From contig SCFE01000021.1 in the NCBI GenBank assembly GCA_004352715.1, positions 1,595,295 through 1,659,294 on the forward strand: a DNA stretch of 64,000 bases, written 5' to 3'. Origin of the DNA: Hofstenia miamia (lineage: Eukaryota; Xenacoelomorpha; Acoela). Made by a program: the position numbers and the translations under genes. The notes beneath the pieces are model-generated. The model was not told where the DNA came from. It did not search any database and worked only from the letters and a program-made list of their open reading frames with translations. Of the stretch, positions 48,701-59,200 are shown in pieces; position 1 is the stretch's first letter; the number at the start of each line of letters is the position of its first letter.

Positions 48701-50209
48701 GAAATCGCTGAATCTGACATTATTTCGAAAATTACGGCATTTCCGCCAATGCTTGAAATAATTCTTCAAAATCATGATATTGCAATATGTCATGGACTTC
48801 TAAACGTAGTGCAATTGTTTTGGCAAAGCTACTGCTTGAGCAAATGTCTTGTCAAGTATCGAAGCTAGCCACTGAGATTCGAATCCATGTCCGCCAAGTT
48901 CTTGCGCATAGACAACATTGAAAGCCTCGTGGACAAGAACATAGATTTTTATAGGTGCAAAAAAAACATGGTTTCAATATTCTTGGATTCCATTTTTAGT
49001 GTTAACGTTTTACCAATATTTTGCCTCATTTACGGGATTTTCGTCTTTATTAAACCTCTTATACGAATGAAGTTACTTCATAATCAAAAGCAATTCTGCT
49101 ATTGAGGATGATGGCCACCTATGGAAGATAGTCAAGGTAAAAACTTCCATTTTTAGTAGCAGCTGTTGAAATAGTTTTCAGCAAGCACAATACTATCAAC
49201 AACGTGCGAATCTTGAACCAGAAAACTTCGTTGATGACCATTTGTTTTTGGGACTAGTTTTCTATAATCTAGAAACTGGCAAAGGGAGAAAATAAGGCAG
49301 ACAGTTTTAAAAAACTTACAAAGTGGAACTGGTACTAATTACCAGCAGCACTAGGATGTTTCCAGCATTTTCCTAATCCTTTCTAATTGTAGAAGACTTA
49401 GTTAACAATTTGGCAAACATTGAAACCTCTGATCGTGAATTCTGTATCTGCTTTCATTTCCCTAGTACATGATGTAGAATGACAAAATGATAATCTAAAG
49501 TAAAAATTATATAATTAATTGCTAAATTTATTGAGAAATAAAATCTCAATGTCCCATAATTTTCCAATTTTTAGTACATCGTTAAAATAGATTTTTTTAA
49601 AAAAGGGTGCTGTTTTTAGCAGATTAAATTAACAAGTTTCACGCTTTTCATATTGAGACACGTCTATTTCTCTTCTCTTGTGTAGAGTAACTTTGAATAA
49701 ATTAATGAAATTGTAAATGAATACCTGGAAAGTTTAATATTTATTTATTTGATTTCATATCTATATTTATACGTTCAATCAGGTTTTCTTAAAATAGAAT
49801 ACTTTAGCTAATTCCTGAAAAAATTATCTACGGGTTTTTGTTGAAATTTGTTGAAAAAATCTTTTAAATCTTTCAGAAATTTGAATAGACTCTGTTAACA
49901 ACCTGATTTGAGACCCAGCTAAATTATTATTAAATTTCTGTTTAGACATTTAATCTGCCAACAATCATATCTCACTTAATAGAGTATTACGGACTTCAGC
50001 CACTGAAATTTCTTGTGGCCAATCGCTTGAAACTGTCCGTAGAAGAATTTTGCAACCAAGCTGTTAATGCTCGAGAAGAAAATGGGGTTTATAACAGAAT
50101 CACACCAATCGCCAGAATGGGTGATTTCTCATTGATTTCCAATGATAGTGAGATTGATATTGAAAATATCTTTGAGCATGTTGATAATGAATTTTTGGAA
50201 TTTACTTGA
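33147..50209 (+). CDS. STAT: STAT-like transcription factor, copy A (full gene span, multi-exon)
   Basis: Divergent member of the signal transducer and activator of transcription family. In animals these are latent cytoplasmic factors, phosphorylated on a tail tyrosine by JAK-type kinases, dimerised through SH2 and active in the nucleus (family knowledge). Exons seen: 33147-33794, 35658-35819, 36234-36533, 43884-44144, 46399-46686 and 49946-50209, all joined in phase 0, about 640 residues, plus a doubtful exon at 44517. Domain order matches STAT: N-domain, coiled coil, DNA-binding, linker (SFWTW), SH2 (IRFMES), tail tyrosine and short acidic tail. The usual STAT length is about 700-850 residues, so it is somewhat short. 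The intron at 36534-43883 holds a Tc1 element and a LINE. Exact splice sites are inferred from GT/AG and paralogue comparison. Confidence 0.88.
35658..35819 (+). CDS. STAT: STAT copy A exon 2: end of coiled coil, start of DNA-binding domain
   Basis: 54 codons between TTTAG and CAG|GTGAGT. RKLSVRFSKIPSP, then LFESMIKNTFFITDQKQ, aligns with the family stretch 'KYTYEHDPI...LFQQLIQSSFVVERQP'. Copy B has the same exon (58325-58483). Confidence 0.85.
36234..36533 (+). CDS. STAT: STAT copy A exon 3: DNA-binding domain core
   Basis: 100 codons between TTTTAG and AAG|GTAAAA. Starts IVQIVGGNPAKVTMQVKHL and ends VSEKTFRILCNLELK, matching 'VTEELHLITFETEVY' in vertebrate STATs. A basic stretch HAGRRRSQRNTTVSEK could contact DNA (inference). 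The vertebrate 'KFNILGT' loop is not recognisable, so DNA specificity may differ. Confidence 0.83.
36534..37462. other. STAT copy A intron 3, part before the Tc1 element
   Basis: Non-coding AT-rich intron sequence with no recognised element. Confidence 0.6.
37760..38640 (-). pseudogene. Tc1-like transposase relic
   Basis: Minus strand, several frames. N-terminal helix-turn-helix part in the 92-codon frame 38625-38347 (RGIALGISNATKRILQEIKK). Then a piece reading SNEKKFNLKIPDGNQYYWHG, where the first catalytic Asp is replaced by Asn in 'SNEKKFNL'. Then NQDLASIHCSAEKMGWFED and SPDLNPIEKLW, the conserved second Asp and final Glu blocks of DD34E transposases. The C-terminal part near 37800 is also present. 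Stops and frameshifts throughout. The start codon region was lost or moved by the LINE insertion. Confidence 0.8.
38823..41633 (-). pseudogene. LINE reverse transcriptase ORF (CR1/L2-like), broken by frameshift and assembly duplication
   Basis: Starts in the pre-RT region (KPWINDHLRNLINRRHVALQ). RT motifs follow: SAGPDINGICLPSWILKDYA, SDIRSISITSQFSKMIE, KQFGAVPGKSTVLGL, LLDFTKAFDLVDH, LAGVPQGTKLGPWLF and the active site KYVDDTTFWE (YVDD). After VKLLGVFF a run of about eight A (minus-strand T) carries a frameshift, and the C-terminal domain continues as LKWSENTNHLVRKASKRL to PLLEYCSPLWHNQLT and stop at 38823. The true element is 41633-40184 plus 39158-38823; 39070-40182 repeats the middle. Endonuclease absent. 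Confidence 0.8.
39070..41297. repeat. 1.1 kb of the LINE present twice around a single N at 40183 (assembly join)
   Basis: 39070-40182 and 40184-41297 are nearly identical, differing by one extra A in a homopolymer and a few single-base changes. Both start at GTAACACCATTGTGAACTG and end at CTGAAATTTATT. The N at the exact seam indicates contigs joined without merging, either alleles or overlapping ends. Confidence 0.88.
43086..43883. other. STAT copy A intron 3, part after the Tc1 element
   Basis: Non-coding. Holds a 60-codon chance frame at 43367-43549 without motif. Confidence 0.5.
43884..44144 (+). CDS. STAT: STAT copy A exon 4: end of DNA-binding domain and start of linker
   Basis: 87 codons between TTTTAG and CGG|GTAATC. 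VGIMFETHTIALTTHTNQD aligns with 'LKIDLETHSLPVVVISNIC' and AKAAILWEF with 'AWASILWYN', the best-conserved part of the STAT DNA-binding/linker junction. YKEFFNEIFCNSGYHSL follows as the 'WDQVAEVLSWQF' equivalent. The copy B exon has the same length and shares IALTTHT, QD, AK and CNSG. Confidence 0.88.
44475..45393. repeat. 459-bp sequence present twice around a single N at 44934 (assembly join)
   Basis: 44475-44933 and 44935-45393 are the same 459 bp. Both start ACATATACATGAAC and end GTAATAAGC. The repeat contains the doubtful STAT exon at 44517, so that exon must not be counted as a genuine duplication. Confidence 0.9.
44517..44751 (+). CDS. Possible extra linker exon of STAT copy A (doubtful)
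   Basis: After a GTTAG acceptor, an open frame in the phase expected from exon 4 reads GPPGPELLDHRSNPSHRSWF and runs to AACAA|GTAAAT. The first 20 residues could fill the linker gap ('LLGPG....TWAKFC' in vertebrates). The remaining 55 residues have no STAT counterpart, and the donor is phase 2 while exon 46399 needs phase 0. It is therefore an unresolved exon, an alternatively spliced one, or chance. It appears again at 44977-45211 through the assembly duplication. Confidence 0.35.
45394..46398. other. STAT copy A intron before the SH2 exon, with a weak TTAA element candidate
   Basis: No gene. TTAA at 45764-45767 and 46240-46243 bracket 472 bp whose ends are loosely inverted (CCATGTGAGG against CCCTTTAGGG). 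This may be a degraded piggyBac-type MITE. Confidence 0.3.
46399..46686 (+). CDS. STAT: STAT copy A exon: linker end and first half of SH2
   Basis: 96 codons between TTTTAG and AAA|GTAAGT. MAERPFSFWTWFFHASKF aligns with 'MAGKGFSFWVWLDNIIDL', and CFLGFANSAELELI with 'YIMGFISKERERAIL'. CNIVAIRFMES aligns with 'GTFLLRFSES'; its Arg (codon 46585-46587) is the SH2 phosphotyrosine-binding Arg. KLCISVYNQ is the next SH2 strand. Confidence 0.85.
46687..49945. other. STAT copy A last intron
   Basis: Contains the MITE at 47985-48645 and a patch of 'cacgggcacggcacg' words at about 47120-47200 ending CGGATCCAACACTG, possibly one end of a hAT MITE. No coding sequence recognised. Confidence 0.5.
47985..48645. 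mobile_element. Harbinger-like MITE (TAA duplication) rich in hairpins, 661 bp
   Basis: Inverted ends AGGAGGTGTCACCCGGTTAG and AGGGGGTGTCACACGGTTAA (right end inverted), flanked by TAA at 47982-47984 and 48646-48648. Inside, TTAGTCTTTTGACTATAG pairs with its exact inverse 30 bp on (about 48001-48052), and CGAGGAATACG pairs with CGTATTCCTCG (about 48065-48100). GTGGCACC words recur. No coding capacity. Confidence 0.7.
49946..50209 (+). CDS. STAT: STAT copy A last exon: second half of SH2, tail tyrosine, C-terminus
   Basis: 87 codons plus TGA, after GTTTAG. LPTIISHLIEYYGLQPLKFL aligns with '[20 protein letters not shown]', and LSVEEFC with 'IPKEEAFGKYC', closing the SH2. Fourteen residues later ENGVYNRITPIA places a tyrosine (50090-50092) where STATs carry the activating phosphotyrosine. 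The tail is short and acidic with hydrophobics (DIENIFEHVDNEFLEF), compatible with a minimal activation domain (inference). Confidence 0.85.
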   Translation, partial: TFNLPTIISHLIEYYGLQPLKFLVANRLKLSVEEFCNQAVNAREENGVYNRITPIARMGDFSLISNDSEIDIENIFEHVDNEFLEFT

Positions 50210-50635
50210 ATGTCTAAAAGGCCTATTCAAAATTTCAGACAGCTTTTTCTTCGATGAAATTTTTCGCCTATATATGTATCGCTTTCATCTTTATAGTTTT
50301 GTCCATTTTTAACTTCTATGCGGCAAGCCAGCAATGCGCGCGCGCACACACACACGCACACAGAAAAAGGGAGCGAAATTTCTATTTTAGAGACATTCTA
50401 ATTATTTTTGTGAGGAACAGTAAACATTTGATAACTTCATTGATTGTAATGCTGCATTGTGAGCTTTATAACATTCTTGAAATCATAGAAGTTGCCTTAT
50501 CCATTATATTATTAATTTTGTATATTTTGCTATTTACTATTAATATATCGAGAGCAATTGGCTGCAATACTAAAATGCTCTGTTTTTGTATATATCGAAT
50601 GTTATAGTTTATTAATGGGACATTCGATTACTTAA
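50210..50635. other. 3' flank of STAT copy A
   Basis: Carries a GC/CA microsatellite at about 50336-50362. An open frame of 117 codons here is hydrophobic and runs through the microsatellite; I do not regard it as a gene. Confidence 0.5.
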
Positions 50636-51102
50636 CCCTTTTCTGGCCACTGTTCATTACAATGAACAAGACAAAAAACTGAAAAAGCTAAGTCAAATTT
50701 TGGGGAAAATCTGTTTTAGTGGTTTATGTTGTTGCATTTATGCCAAAAATGAAATACTTTCTGTTACAGTTTGTTGTTGCGATGTATATGTTGTTAAAAA
50801 TTTAATTTTTATTCAGCCTAAGCTGAAAAGTTTCAATTTCAAAATTATTTTTTTTAGAAATGTTCATTAGCATTATGTATCCCTTAATATACATTATAAT
50901 GGACAAAAATCTATGGGCTTTGATCATTCCATAAAAATGAGAGGCTGGCCAGGGCTCATCACAACGAACATAGCGATTTTCCCACTAAAATAAATTTATA
51001 TTTATTTTTTCAATTATCAACATGCTTTTTGACGTATATTTATCTAGAAAAATGGTCATATTTTAAAAAATCAACTAACATACAATTTTGGCCAGAAAAG
51101 GA
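50636..51102. mobile_element. piggyBac-type MITE with TTAA flanks, 467 bp
   Basis: TTAA at 50632-50635 and 51103-51106. Left end CCCTTTTCTGGCCA; right end inverted TCCTTTTCTGGCCA. Subterminal GTTCATTACAATGAAC and CATCACAACGAACA words. It lies between the two STAT genes. Confidence 0.75.
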
Positions 51103-51490
51103 TTAATGATTTTTTTGTAAATATGGTTTTTCTTCATTTGTATAGTTCAATAATAAATGTTATTCATTTGTTACTCCTCATTTTATATATTAAGAATTTA
51201 TATTAAGAAGTTTTTGAATTAATGTTTGATTAGTTGAATTCGATTCATTATCAACAATTTTTCCCAACAAATGGCTGAAAGCGATGCTTGGTCACATTGT
51301 TTGAGACATTCAAATTAGAAATGAAGAATTTTTAATGTATTGTAACAATTATTTATGATATATGACAGTAAGTTGACCCAAAATTATTTCAACATATAAA
51401 AGTGTGCATAATTTAAGTATTCGTTTTGTTTAATCCTTAACAATTTAGTCATCAGTTTACGTCGGACATACTATAATATTCTTGAATGAA

Positions 51491-52043
51491 TAACTACGGC
51501 CCTGCGAGTCGGGATATTTTTATTCGAGTCAAATCAGTTTTATAAATTTTGAGTCGAGTCGGATTTTGAATCTCGAGCCTTGTCAACGCACAGGCCTATC
51601 AATATGAAAAAGTGAATTCTAGCATTTACGTTTGTAATTGAGTAAAACTAGTAATTAAAAATTGTCAACTATCATTTGAATAAATGTATGAAGTTTGTTT
51701 ATCGATATGAATGATTAGAAAGTGAAATTTTTCGTTAAGAAATTAAAACCAATCTAATCTTAATATTACACGCAACATTGGTTACCAGCGTAATATCCAT
51801 TAATTAGAACACTTTAATTCTAGTTATGATCATTCGCTATCGCTAGACAATATTGCTTAATCACAATAAGCTACGGGAATTGTTTTCAGAAAGGTTTTTA
51901 ATCAGATATATATATATATATCTTTCAATGAGGTAAACACACAATGTAAAATTTCATATTAAATGAAATGGTGTTGACTCGAAAATTGTGTCGAGTCAAG
52001 TCAGGTCGGGTATCGACTCGAAATTTCGAGTAGTTGCATGGCC
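51491..52043. mobile_element. Probable hAT-type MITE with GAGTCGAG arrays
   Basis: The word CTTGAATGAA flanks both sides (51481-51490 and 52044-52053). Internal 'cgagtc' words are arrayed near both ends in opposite orientation. The terminal repeats (GGCCCTGCGAGTC against GGCCATGCAACTAC) match only partly, so the ends are approximate. Confidence 0.45.
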
Positions 52044-52566
52044 CTTGAATGAACCCTAACTCTACTAGCAATAATTTAAGGTTACACGTCGTTCAATATT
52101 CAGAAGTGCGCAAAAGCGCGCCTTGACGGGTTGCAAATTATGGCGAGTGATAGACGAAAAAGAACGAAGAAATAATGCTCTATCCTGTGGTGTTTTCAGA
52201 TTATTACTTCATGAGTTATAAGCGATTAAACTATTTTTGGGAAAACTTACTGATTTTTAAAAAATTACTGGTAAAATAGGGTTATTTAATTGGAAATGTA
52301 ATCTTTTCTAAATCTCGCGGAATGTGATAAGAAATTTGAAAAAGGGCTTCTTCATTAAGATTGCAGAAACATTGTTGGTAATACTCAGCGTTGATATTAT
52401 CAAGTATTGTTTAGAAGAAACATTATTTTCATGCTTATCCCTAAATTTTTTTGTCTTGAAAAAATGTTCTTTAGAATATGAAGTTTCTTTTTATTCATCT
52501 ATTTAGCTATTTTTAATTTAATTAATGTATCATTTATTAAATTCCAATTTTGAATCTTTTGTTTAG

Positions 52567-53230
52567 CTTAAAGAGTATATCTTTACAAATGCATCAGTAT
52601 TTTCTCGACTGTGAAAATTTTATCAAAGATGCACTTCGTGATTTTTATTCTGATGAGGGCATTTCAGAAGTGTTGGATTACAGATTGCAGTTTCCTAAAA
52701 TATATAGTTTCGACTTAAATTTCTGTTTACATACTATAAAAAACCCGCAACTCAATCAAAGCAAAGTGCCATACGTGGAATTCATCGCTAATGAACCTGT
52801 TTATTTTAATGATGTTTTGCAACGTGTGTGTGGAAAAGAGATGGAATTGCTAAATTCTTATGATGAAAATAGGGAGTGTAAATCTACAATTAATGCCCTT
52901 TTAATGCACGGTGATAAATTGAACAATAGAGTGAAAGAGATTATGCAGAACGAAATGGCCTTGAAAAAGGAAGACAACGAAATTCAGAGGGATGTCTATG
53001 AAGCTTTTTTTACTTCCATAATTGAGATAATGTCGGATGTGGAAAAGTTTTGTAATGAATATGAGAGGGTTTGTAACCAGCTCTGTACATGGACAAGCAG
53101 TACTGTCAAATCTTGGACAGCTGTAGCCTTATATAACTTTAATCCAATTGTGGAATTTCGAAAATGGCAAATGGATTATCTGCTTTTTATCTCTGATATG
53201 TTTCAAGACCTAGTTAAAATTAATTTACAG
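52567..53230 (+). CDS. STAT: STAT copy B exon 1: N-domain and most of the coiled coil
   Basis: Acceptor TTTAG at 52562-52566; ATG at 52589. ENFIKDALRDFYSDEGISEV aligns with LKEALTDLYSQEGVKDI of copy A, and ELLNSYDEN with the KILDEYE block. STVKSWTAVALYNFNP and FRKWQMDYLLFISDMFQDL align with the last part of copy A exon 1. Donor CAG|GTATTG at 53231. 214 codons, two fewer than copy A. Confidence 0.87.
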
Positions 53231-56200
53231 GTATTGAATTTTTTATCGTATTGGGTTAATTGGGGTTTTCCTCAGTCGACGACTGTCATAATTATCATGC
53301 TATGATCTTTCTTATTACTTTCCATTTTAGTCAAAGAAAATCCGCGTAAATTTGAGTTAGTATATTTTGCTTTAGTCTTATGGCAATTCAATAACAAAGA
53401 CAGTTTAAGATAAATTCGAATGTGAAAACATTTAATACAAATCTTCATCTCATGGCTTATCAACCTTCAAATTCATTAGCTTTTATGTTAGAAATTACTC
53501 AATTTTTTTATTATGTAATGTAATGAATAAATGAGCATAATCAGTAGATATTTAAAACAAGGAGAAATAGGTTTTAACAAAATTAACAATCGATAAATAT
53601 TCCTAGCAATTTTACAGATCATAGAGATTCAGAATTCGGCATGAAGATATGGTATTTGGACATTTGAATTAAGCTAAATGCGGCCAAATTTTCGAAACTA
53701 GTCTTAAGACTAATACAAATATCAATGTTTGGTGAATAGTTTGCGCGTTGCGCAACTTCAATAGTTGGCAACCGTAATTACTGAGTCAAATCTCAATTAT
53801 CAAATCGAAGACTTTTTTCGCAATTCTCCAAATTTTAGGAGGAGTAGAAAAGAGATTTATATTTTACACATCTCTCTACTTCTAAATTCACGATTTTATC
53901 AAGTTTTTATAAGTATCTTTCGTCATAAACAGTGTGCTTTGACGTAGAATTGCAACTTAAAATTATACTTCTTGGGACCCTAAATACACTAGGAGGATAC
54001 AAAGGTCTTTCATTACCTTCTTTAAATGTTTTATGATCAGAGTGGCAAACGGGTCACATATTTTGAACCACGACCCAAATCGACCGGCAGACAATTGAGC
54101 CATGACCCGACCCTATCTATTATGTTGACTCACGACCCGACCCATGTTCTACAAAACAAACATGAAAGAATGTCATTAACATTAATTTAAGAGTAGGTTT
54201 TCAATAGCATACTAAATTCAAATGCATGGTTAGTTTTCTACTAGTATTTCAAGGAAACCCTTCAAACAATATAGTTCTCTGACCCAGCAATTTTCAAAAT
54301 TTTGACCCATGATCAGACCCGAGCATGTATAACCCACAACCCGGCCTACCCAACTTTTCTTTGATCCAACCCGCAGGCCAGGTCGGGTTGTGTCGACCCG
54401 TTTGCTACCCTGGTTATGATATATAAGCGGCCAGTGACATTTGCATATTACCATATTCCTGGATATTTTACTTGATTTACAAAAATTACTATTAATAACT
54501 TTTTCCAATTTTTCTAATTCTTCTTGTCCATTTGGAAAGCGAAACAGTTAGAGCTAAACATGAACGAGTAAAAAATTTACTAAAATGTACGCAATTATAA
54601 ACAAATTACATTATATGTTGACATATAAAATCAAATTGCTTAATGCAATATACAGTATAATCCCAAATTAAGCGCCACTCTTTGTACAAAGACAATTTCG
54701 ATTATTCGGGGTTGAGCATATGACAGCTGTAAATGTTACACTATTACGTGTATGAGTATTCCCAATGTATATTATTATTACATGTAGCGAAATTTTAGAA
54801 AAAAGAAGACAAAATGTCAAAATGTATTATTTCAGCTTTAAGCTGCCCAGGAAAACTCTTCAAATGTTTCTTTTTTCTTGAAAAATGCTTATAGCTTAGA
54901 AACAAAAATATACTTAAGTACACATTTTCAAAATTACATTTAAGCACAGGGTTGGCAAAAAAGTATATTTTTTTACAAAAAAATGTTTAAAACGTTTAAA
55001 ACAATGTTTTTTGCTTTTAGACAGACCCATCACAGGGAAAGAAAATTTTCCTAAAAACACATCGTTGCAAACATTGAATTATGATAAACTTATCAACATG
55101 TATTTTTCGTTTATACACGTAAACAAAACATACGTTTTTCTATTTTGCTGTAGAAAGTTGGTTATAAGATAAAATAAGATAAGAATCTTTATTCAGATAA
55201 ATGTTAACAATTAAATAATTGATTATTTATCTGAATAGCGTCATTAAATTCACAAAAACACATATCTACAATTCACATAAATTACAAAAGAAATCTTGTA
55301 AGCTATGGATAAATTACTATAGTGCTATTTTAATAAGGAATTATAGTATAGTCATTGTTATAAAACTTGTATCCTAGCCATGATTTTCCAGAAATATATT
55401 TTTGCTTAAGGAAGATTTTTAAATGCTTTTTAAAAGATTTCAATTTTTCAATATTTTTAATTTCTTTAGGTAGTGAATTCCAATTTCGAATGGCGACATT
55501 AATGAAGGATTTTCTTAAAACGTTTTTCTTATAATTAACACATGTAAAAAGCTTTGATCTTGAATTCTGTTTATGAGTAAATCCCTGTATTTTAATCATA
55601 TAATAAGGTTTCTGATTAGCTTGAAGAATGTCGGAAGGGTATTCAATATAACCAGTTGTTTTGGAAAATGAATTGACCTAGAAATGTACTGTTTGGTTTT
55701 CGATGAGTTTTTCGTTGTGATATTTAATACCCATTTTAATTTAATATCAAGTTTTTTATAAAGCACTTCGCTTAGGTTAGTTTAAATAAAATGTTTGCGT
55801 AATTAAGGTGACTCATAATGAAAGCATGGAAGAATTGAAATATCGCACAAGGTGTAATTGCCTAACTACTAGTGTCATACTTTTTATACCTGTAACTAAT
55901 TTTCTAACTATTAAATTGATGTGAGAGTTGAATTTTAGCTTTGAGACAATAGTTACTCCTAGGTACTTGAAAGTGTCTACAATAGGAACATGAATTTACA
56001 TTTAAAGTTACTGCAGAAACATAGTAATTGCTTTTATTCGGCTGCAAAATACAAAATTCTGTTTTAGCTTCATTAATATTCAACGTGTGTATACACAAGT
56101 ATTTGTACAATTCTATAGATTCCGCTGCTAGTTGCATTGATGAATTATCGCTGAAATGCAAGTATTTTCCAAGATTAACAAAAGTCTTATTTATTAGATA

Positions 56201-59200
56201 TTTCTAAATTGTCAAAAAGATTGTTTACTTTCTGATCTTTTATCACATCAATCAATTGAGTTTGATTTTGATCGCTTATAATTTGTGATTTCTTGTATTA
56301 GCTTCCAATTTGAACGTTCACTTGGAAGGCGCGCATATTCATTCGTAATGAATTCGTTGAATGCCTTACGAGATTCAATATTCGATGCATTTCTAGCCTT
56401 TTTATATGCGGCAAAATTCTTGCTGGTTCGGAAAATCATAAAATGATTATACGTTTTGTTCTTTTCGCGAATCAATGCTTTGCAAGTTTCAGTTATCCAA
56501 GGTTTATTCGAAAAAGTATTGTTTGCTTTGGAGGATGTACTATTATTTTCTTTTCAGGGCAAAATCTAAAATTCAAAAATTTTTAAAAAGTTTTCCAGCA
56601 TTTCATTTAAATTTGATGCAGAGTATACAGGAAACCAATTTTCAGATGAGAGGGATAATTTAAAATTATTAATATTTTCAAATACATTTTTCACGAGTTT
56701 TAATCCATTTCATGTTATTTTTTGGGGCTGAATCATTTTTCTTCAAAAGCTATTTTCATTAAATTGTTGTATTGTGTTTGCAAACTGAGATCCATACAAC
56801 ACATTGTACTGATATATTTGGAAGTTGTATTCACCTTTAAAGTTAGACACTCAATATAAGATTTACTTACAAGAAATTTTTTCTCAATTTATCGATGAAC
56901 TAAATTCTTTTCCAATAAAATTTGCAAAATTATAAACTTTCCAATTATGTGGTGTAGCTATAGAATATGGTTCGTACTATCGATTTTCCCAGCTCTCAAT
57001 TTAGCAGCAAATAAAAATCGATAATATGAGCAATCTAGTCATTTTTTTGACAAAACGATCCCAATGTTGCTATCGATAATCTATCGCCTTATAAAATTCA
57101 AACTAAGGTCATATCCTACTTAACTTCCAGCAAGTTGGCAGCAGACTAGGAATTTTGAAGTAAAAAATCAATGATAACGACAATATTTTAAAATCGGTTT
57201 TCTGGCGAAAAATCTCCTGATGAAATTTGATAGATGTTTCGGGTTGTCGTTTATTGTAATTGTCACGTAATTATGATTAAATTACTGTAGATGCACTCAT
57301 TGCTGCAACAATTATTGAAGCCAAAATTTTGTAGTTATTATAATTGAATAATATTTTTTCAATTCAAAACCAACACACTGAATTACAATGCCAGAATGTG
57401 GCATATACATGAAAATTCCCAAGAATGGCTGATCGGGACAAAAACCGCACCACAAGTATATTTAATAGATTGAAAGCATATGAGAAAAAATTTCGTATGT
57501 ACAGAAGGTATCTAAGTATGGCAATTTTAATTCAAAAACACATTTTATGTAAACATTTGAACGTTAAATCCTTGTCACCAAAATGTCGCTGGTTTTATTA
57601 TAATTCTGAGATTTATAAAAACCAAATGTGTTTGAGTATCGAATGGGGAATGCAGAAGTAGTGCCATTGAGAAGAATGGAGGTTTTTTGTAGTTGCTGTG
57701 TAAATTCTTTTTTAAACAAACCATAAAGAAAGACACAAAATTATTTTTACAGTGAAACACGTAAATTAAACAGTTAATTGGTTAATAATTGTTTTTAATC
57801 CTGTCCGTTCTCTCACTTCATTGCATTCTGATCGAGTAATTTCAATAATAGCGATTTAGTTTGGTCAAAGTGGCTTGAATTCGTATAATTGTTGATTCAT
57901 TCAAGCTCGAGTATCTGTCATATTATGAAAACTCTTGATAGAAAAATGTGCAAATTTCTAGACAGAATTAAACAACTGAGATAAAATTAAATATAACAAA
58001 TAGGAAAGCAGATGATGCACATGAGGTGTTTATTGAGTATTTCTTTTTTTACGAATTGTCTTTTCAATACAAAATACTTCAGTATTTGTGTGCTGTGTTA
58101 AAATGTAGTTTTTGTAATCATCACCGCGCTTTTTTCTTGGTAATCTAAACTGACATATTTACATATAACCGCAAACTTCAGTTATAATAATTAGCTTCAA
58201 GTTGATATTATATATTTTTGTTTAAATGAACAGAATAGACAGCTATTAAAAATATCATTCCTAAATTAATGTTCTAATCACTTGAAGTTTTGATTTATAT
58301 TAAAAATGTGACTCCATTTTTTAGGCTAGAGACTTCACAAGGAAACTTAGTTACCGTTTTGATGAAATCCCATCACTCGTACCTAATATTCCGTTTTCGT
58401 ATCCTCCAGCTCACTACAACAGATTTCTGATTCTATTTAGAAAAATCATTGAGGACTCTTTTTTTGTTTTAGGCCAGAAGCAGGTTGGTTTTCATAAAAT
58501 TTTTGATTTTGAAGTTATGTTCTAGATTGTTCAAATAACTCGAGAAAAAACTGCAAAAATAAGTTTACATATTCGTCATTTGTCTATGGCACCAAACATG
58601 AATTTAGATTCTGTTAGTTTCGAGTGCAAGCTGGACAATGATAACACTAGCATGCAATGTAAGCTTCTAGATGAACCGCTTAAAAATTATTCTTCAAAAT
58701 ATGAACTCAAATTCCAACTGTCCTCAAGAAAGAGACGATGCCAACAGCCAAATGCTGCAACTGTTTCCGAGCAAATTTTTAGAATTTCATGTCAAGTTAC
58801 ATTAAAGGTAATTTTGTGCATTCATCACATGCCATTTGAGCGTTAATATATAACCACAATATTAAGCCTTTCAAATCACTATTCCCTTTTCAAATATAGG
58901 AAAACACTACAATATTCAAAACATTATTTACATTTTGTAAGCAATAATGTCTCGATAATTGAAAGTGCATATTCGCAGTATCTTTAGCATACTTTAAAAT
59001 AGATTAATAAATTTTATGTAGATTAGTTTGATGAAAGTCTAACACATGTTCATAAGTTTTCCATGCTATCATGCTCCTCGCACATTGCTTGATGAATATC
59101 ATCAGGAAACGCTACCACAACAATGTGTTTTAAAAAATGCTTATAAAAATGGTTAGAACAGGTTCCAAGAACGTAACAAACACGAACCTATATTATTGTT

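Larger units (their letters stand above)
53231..58324. other. STAT copy B intron 1 (5.1 kb)
   Basis: Holds a hAT MITE (54038-54412) and a LINE relic (55165-56600). The rest is non-coding. An isolated pogo-like terminus (CAGTATAATCCCAAATTAAG, 54652) has no visible partner. Confidence 0.6.

Noticed and set aside
50254-50607. 117-codon hydrophobic open frame after STAT copy A
   Set aside because: It runs through a CA microsatellite, is AT-driven and has no family signature. The hydrophobicity follows from T-rich codons.
51360-51480. Possible third STAT exon set between the two copies
   Set aside because: I looked for SH2 or DNA-binding blocks between 50210 and 52566 and found none.
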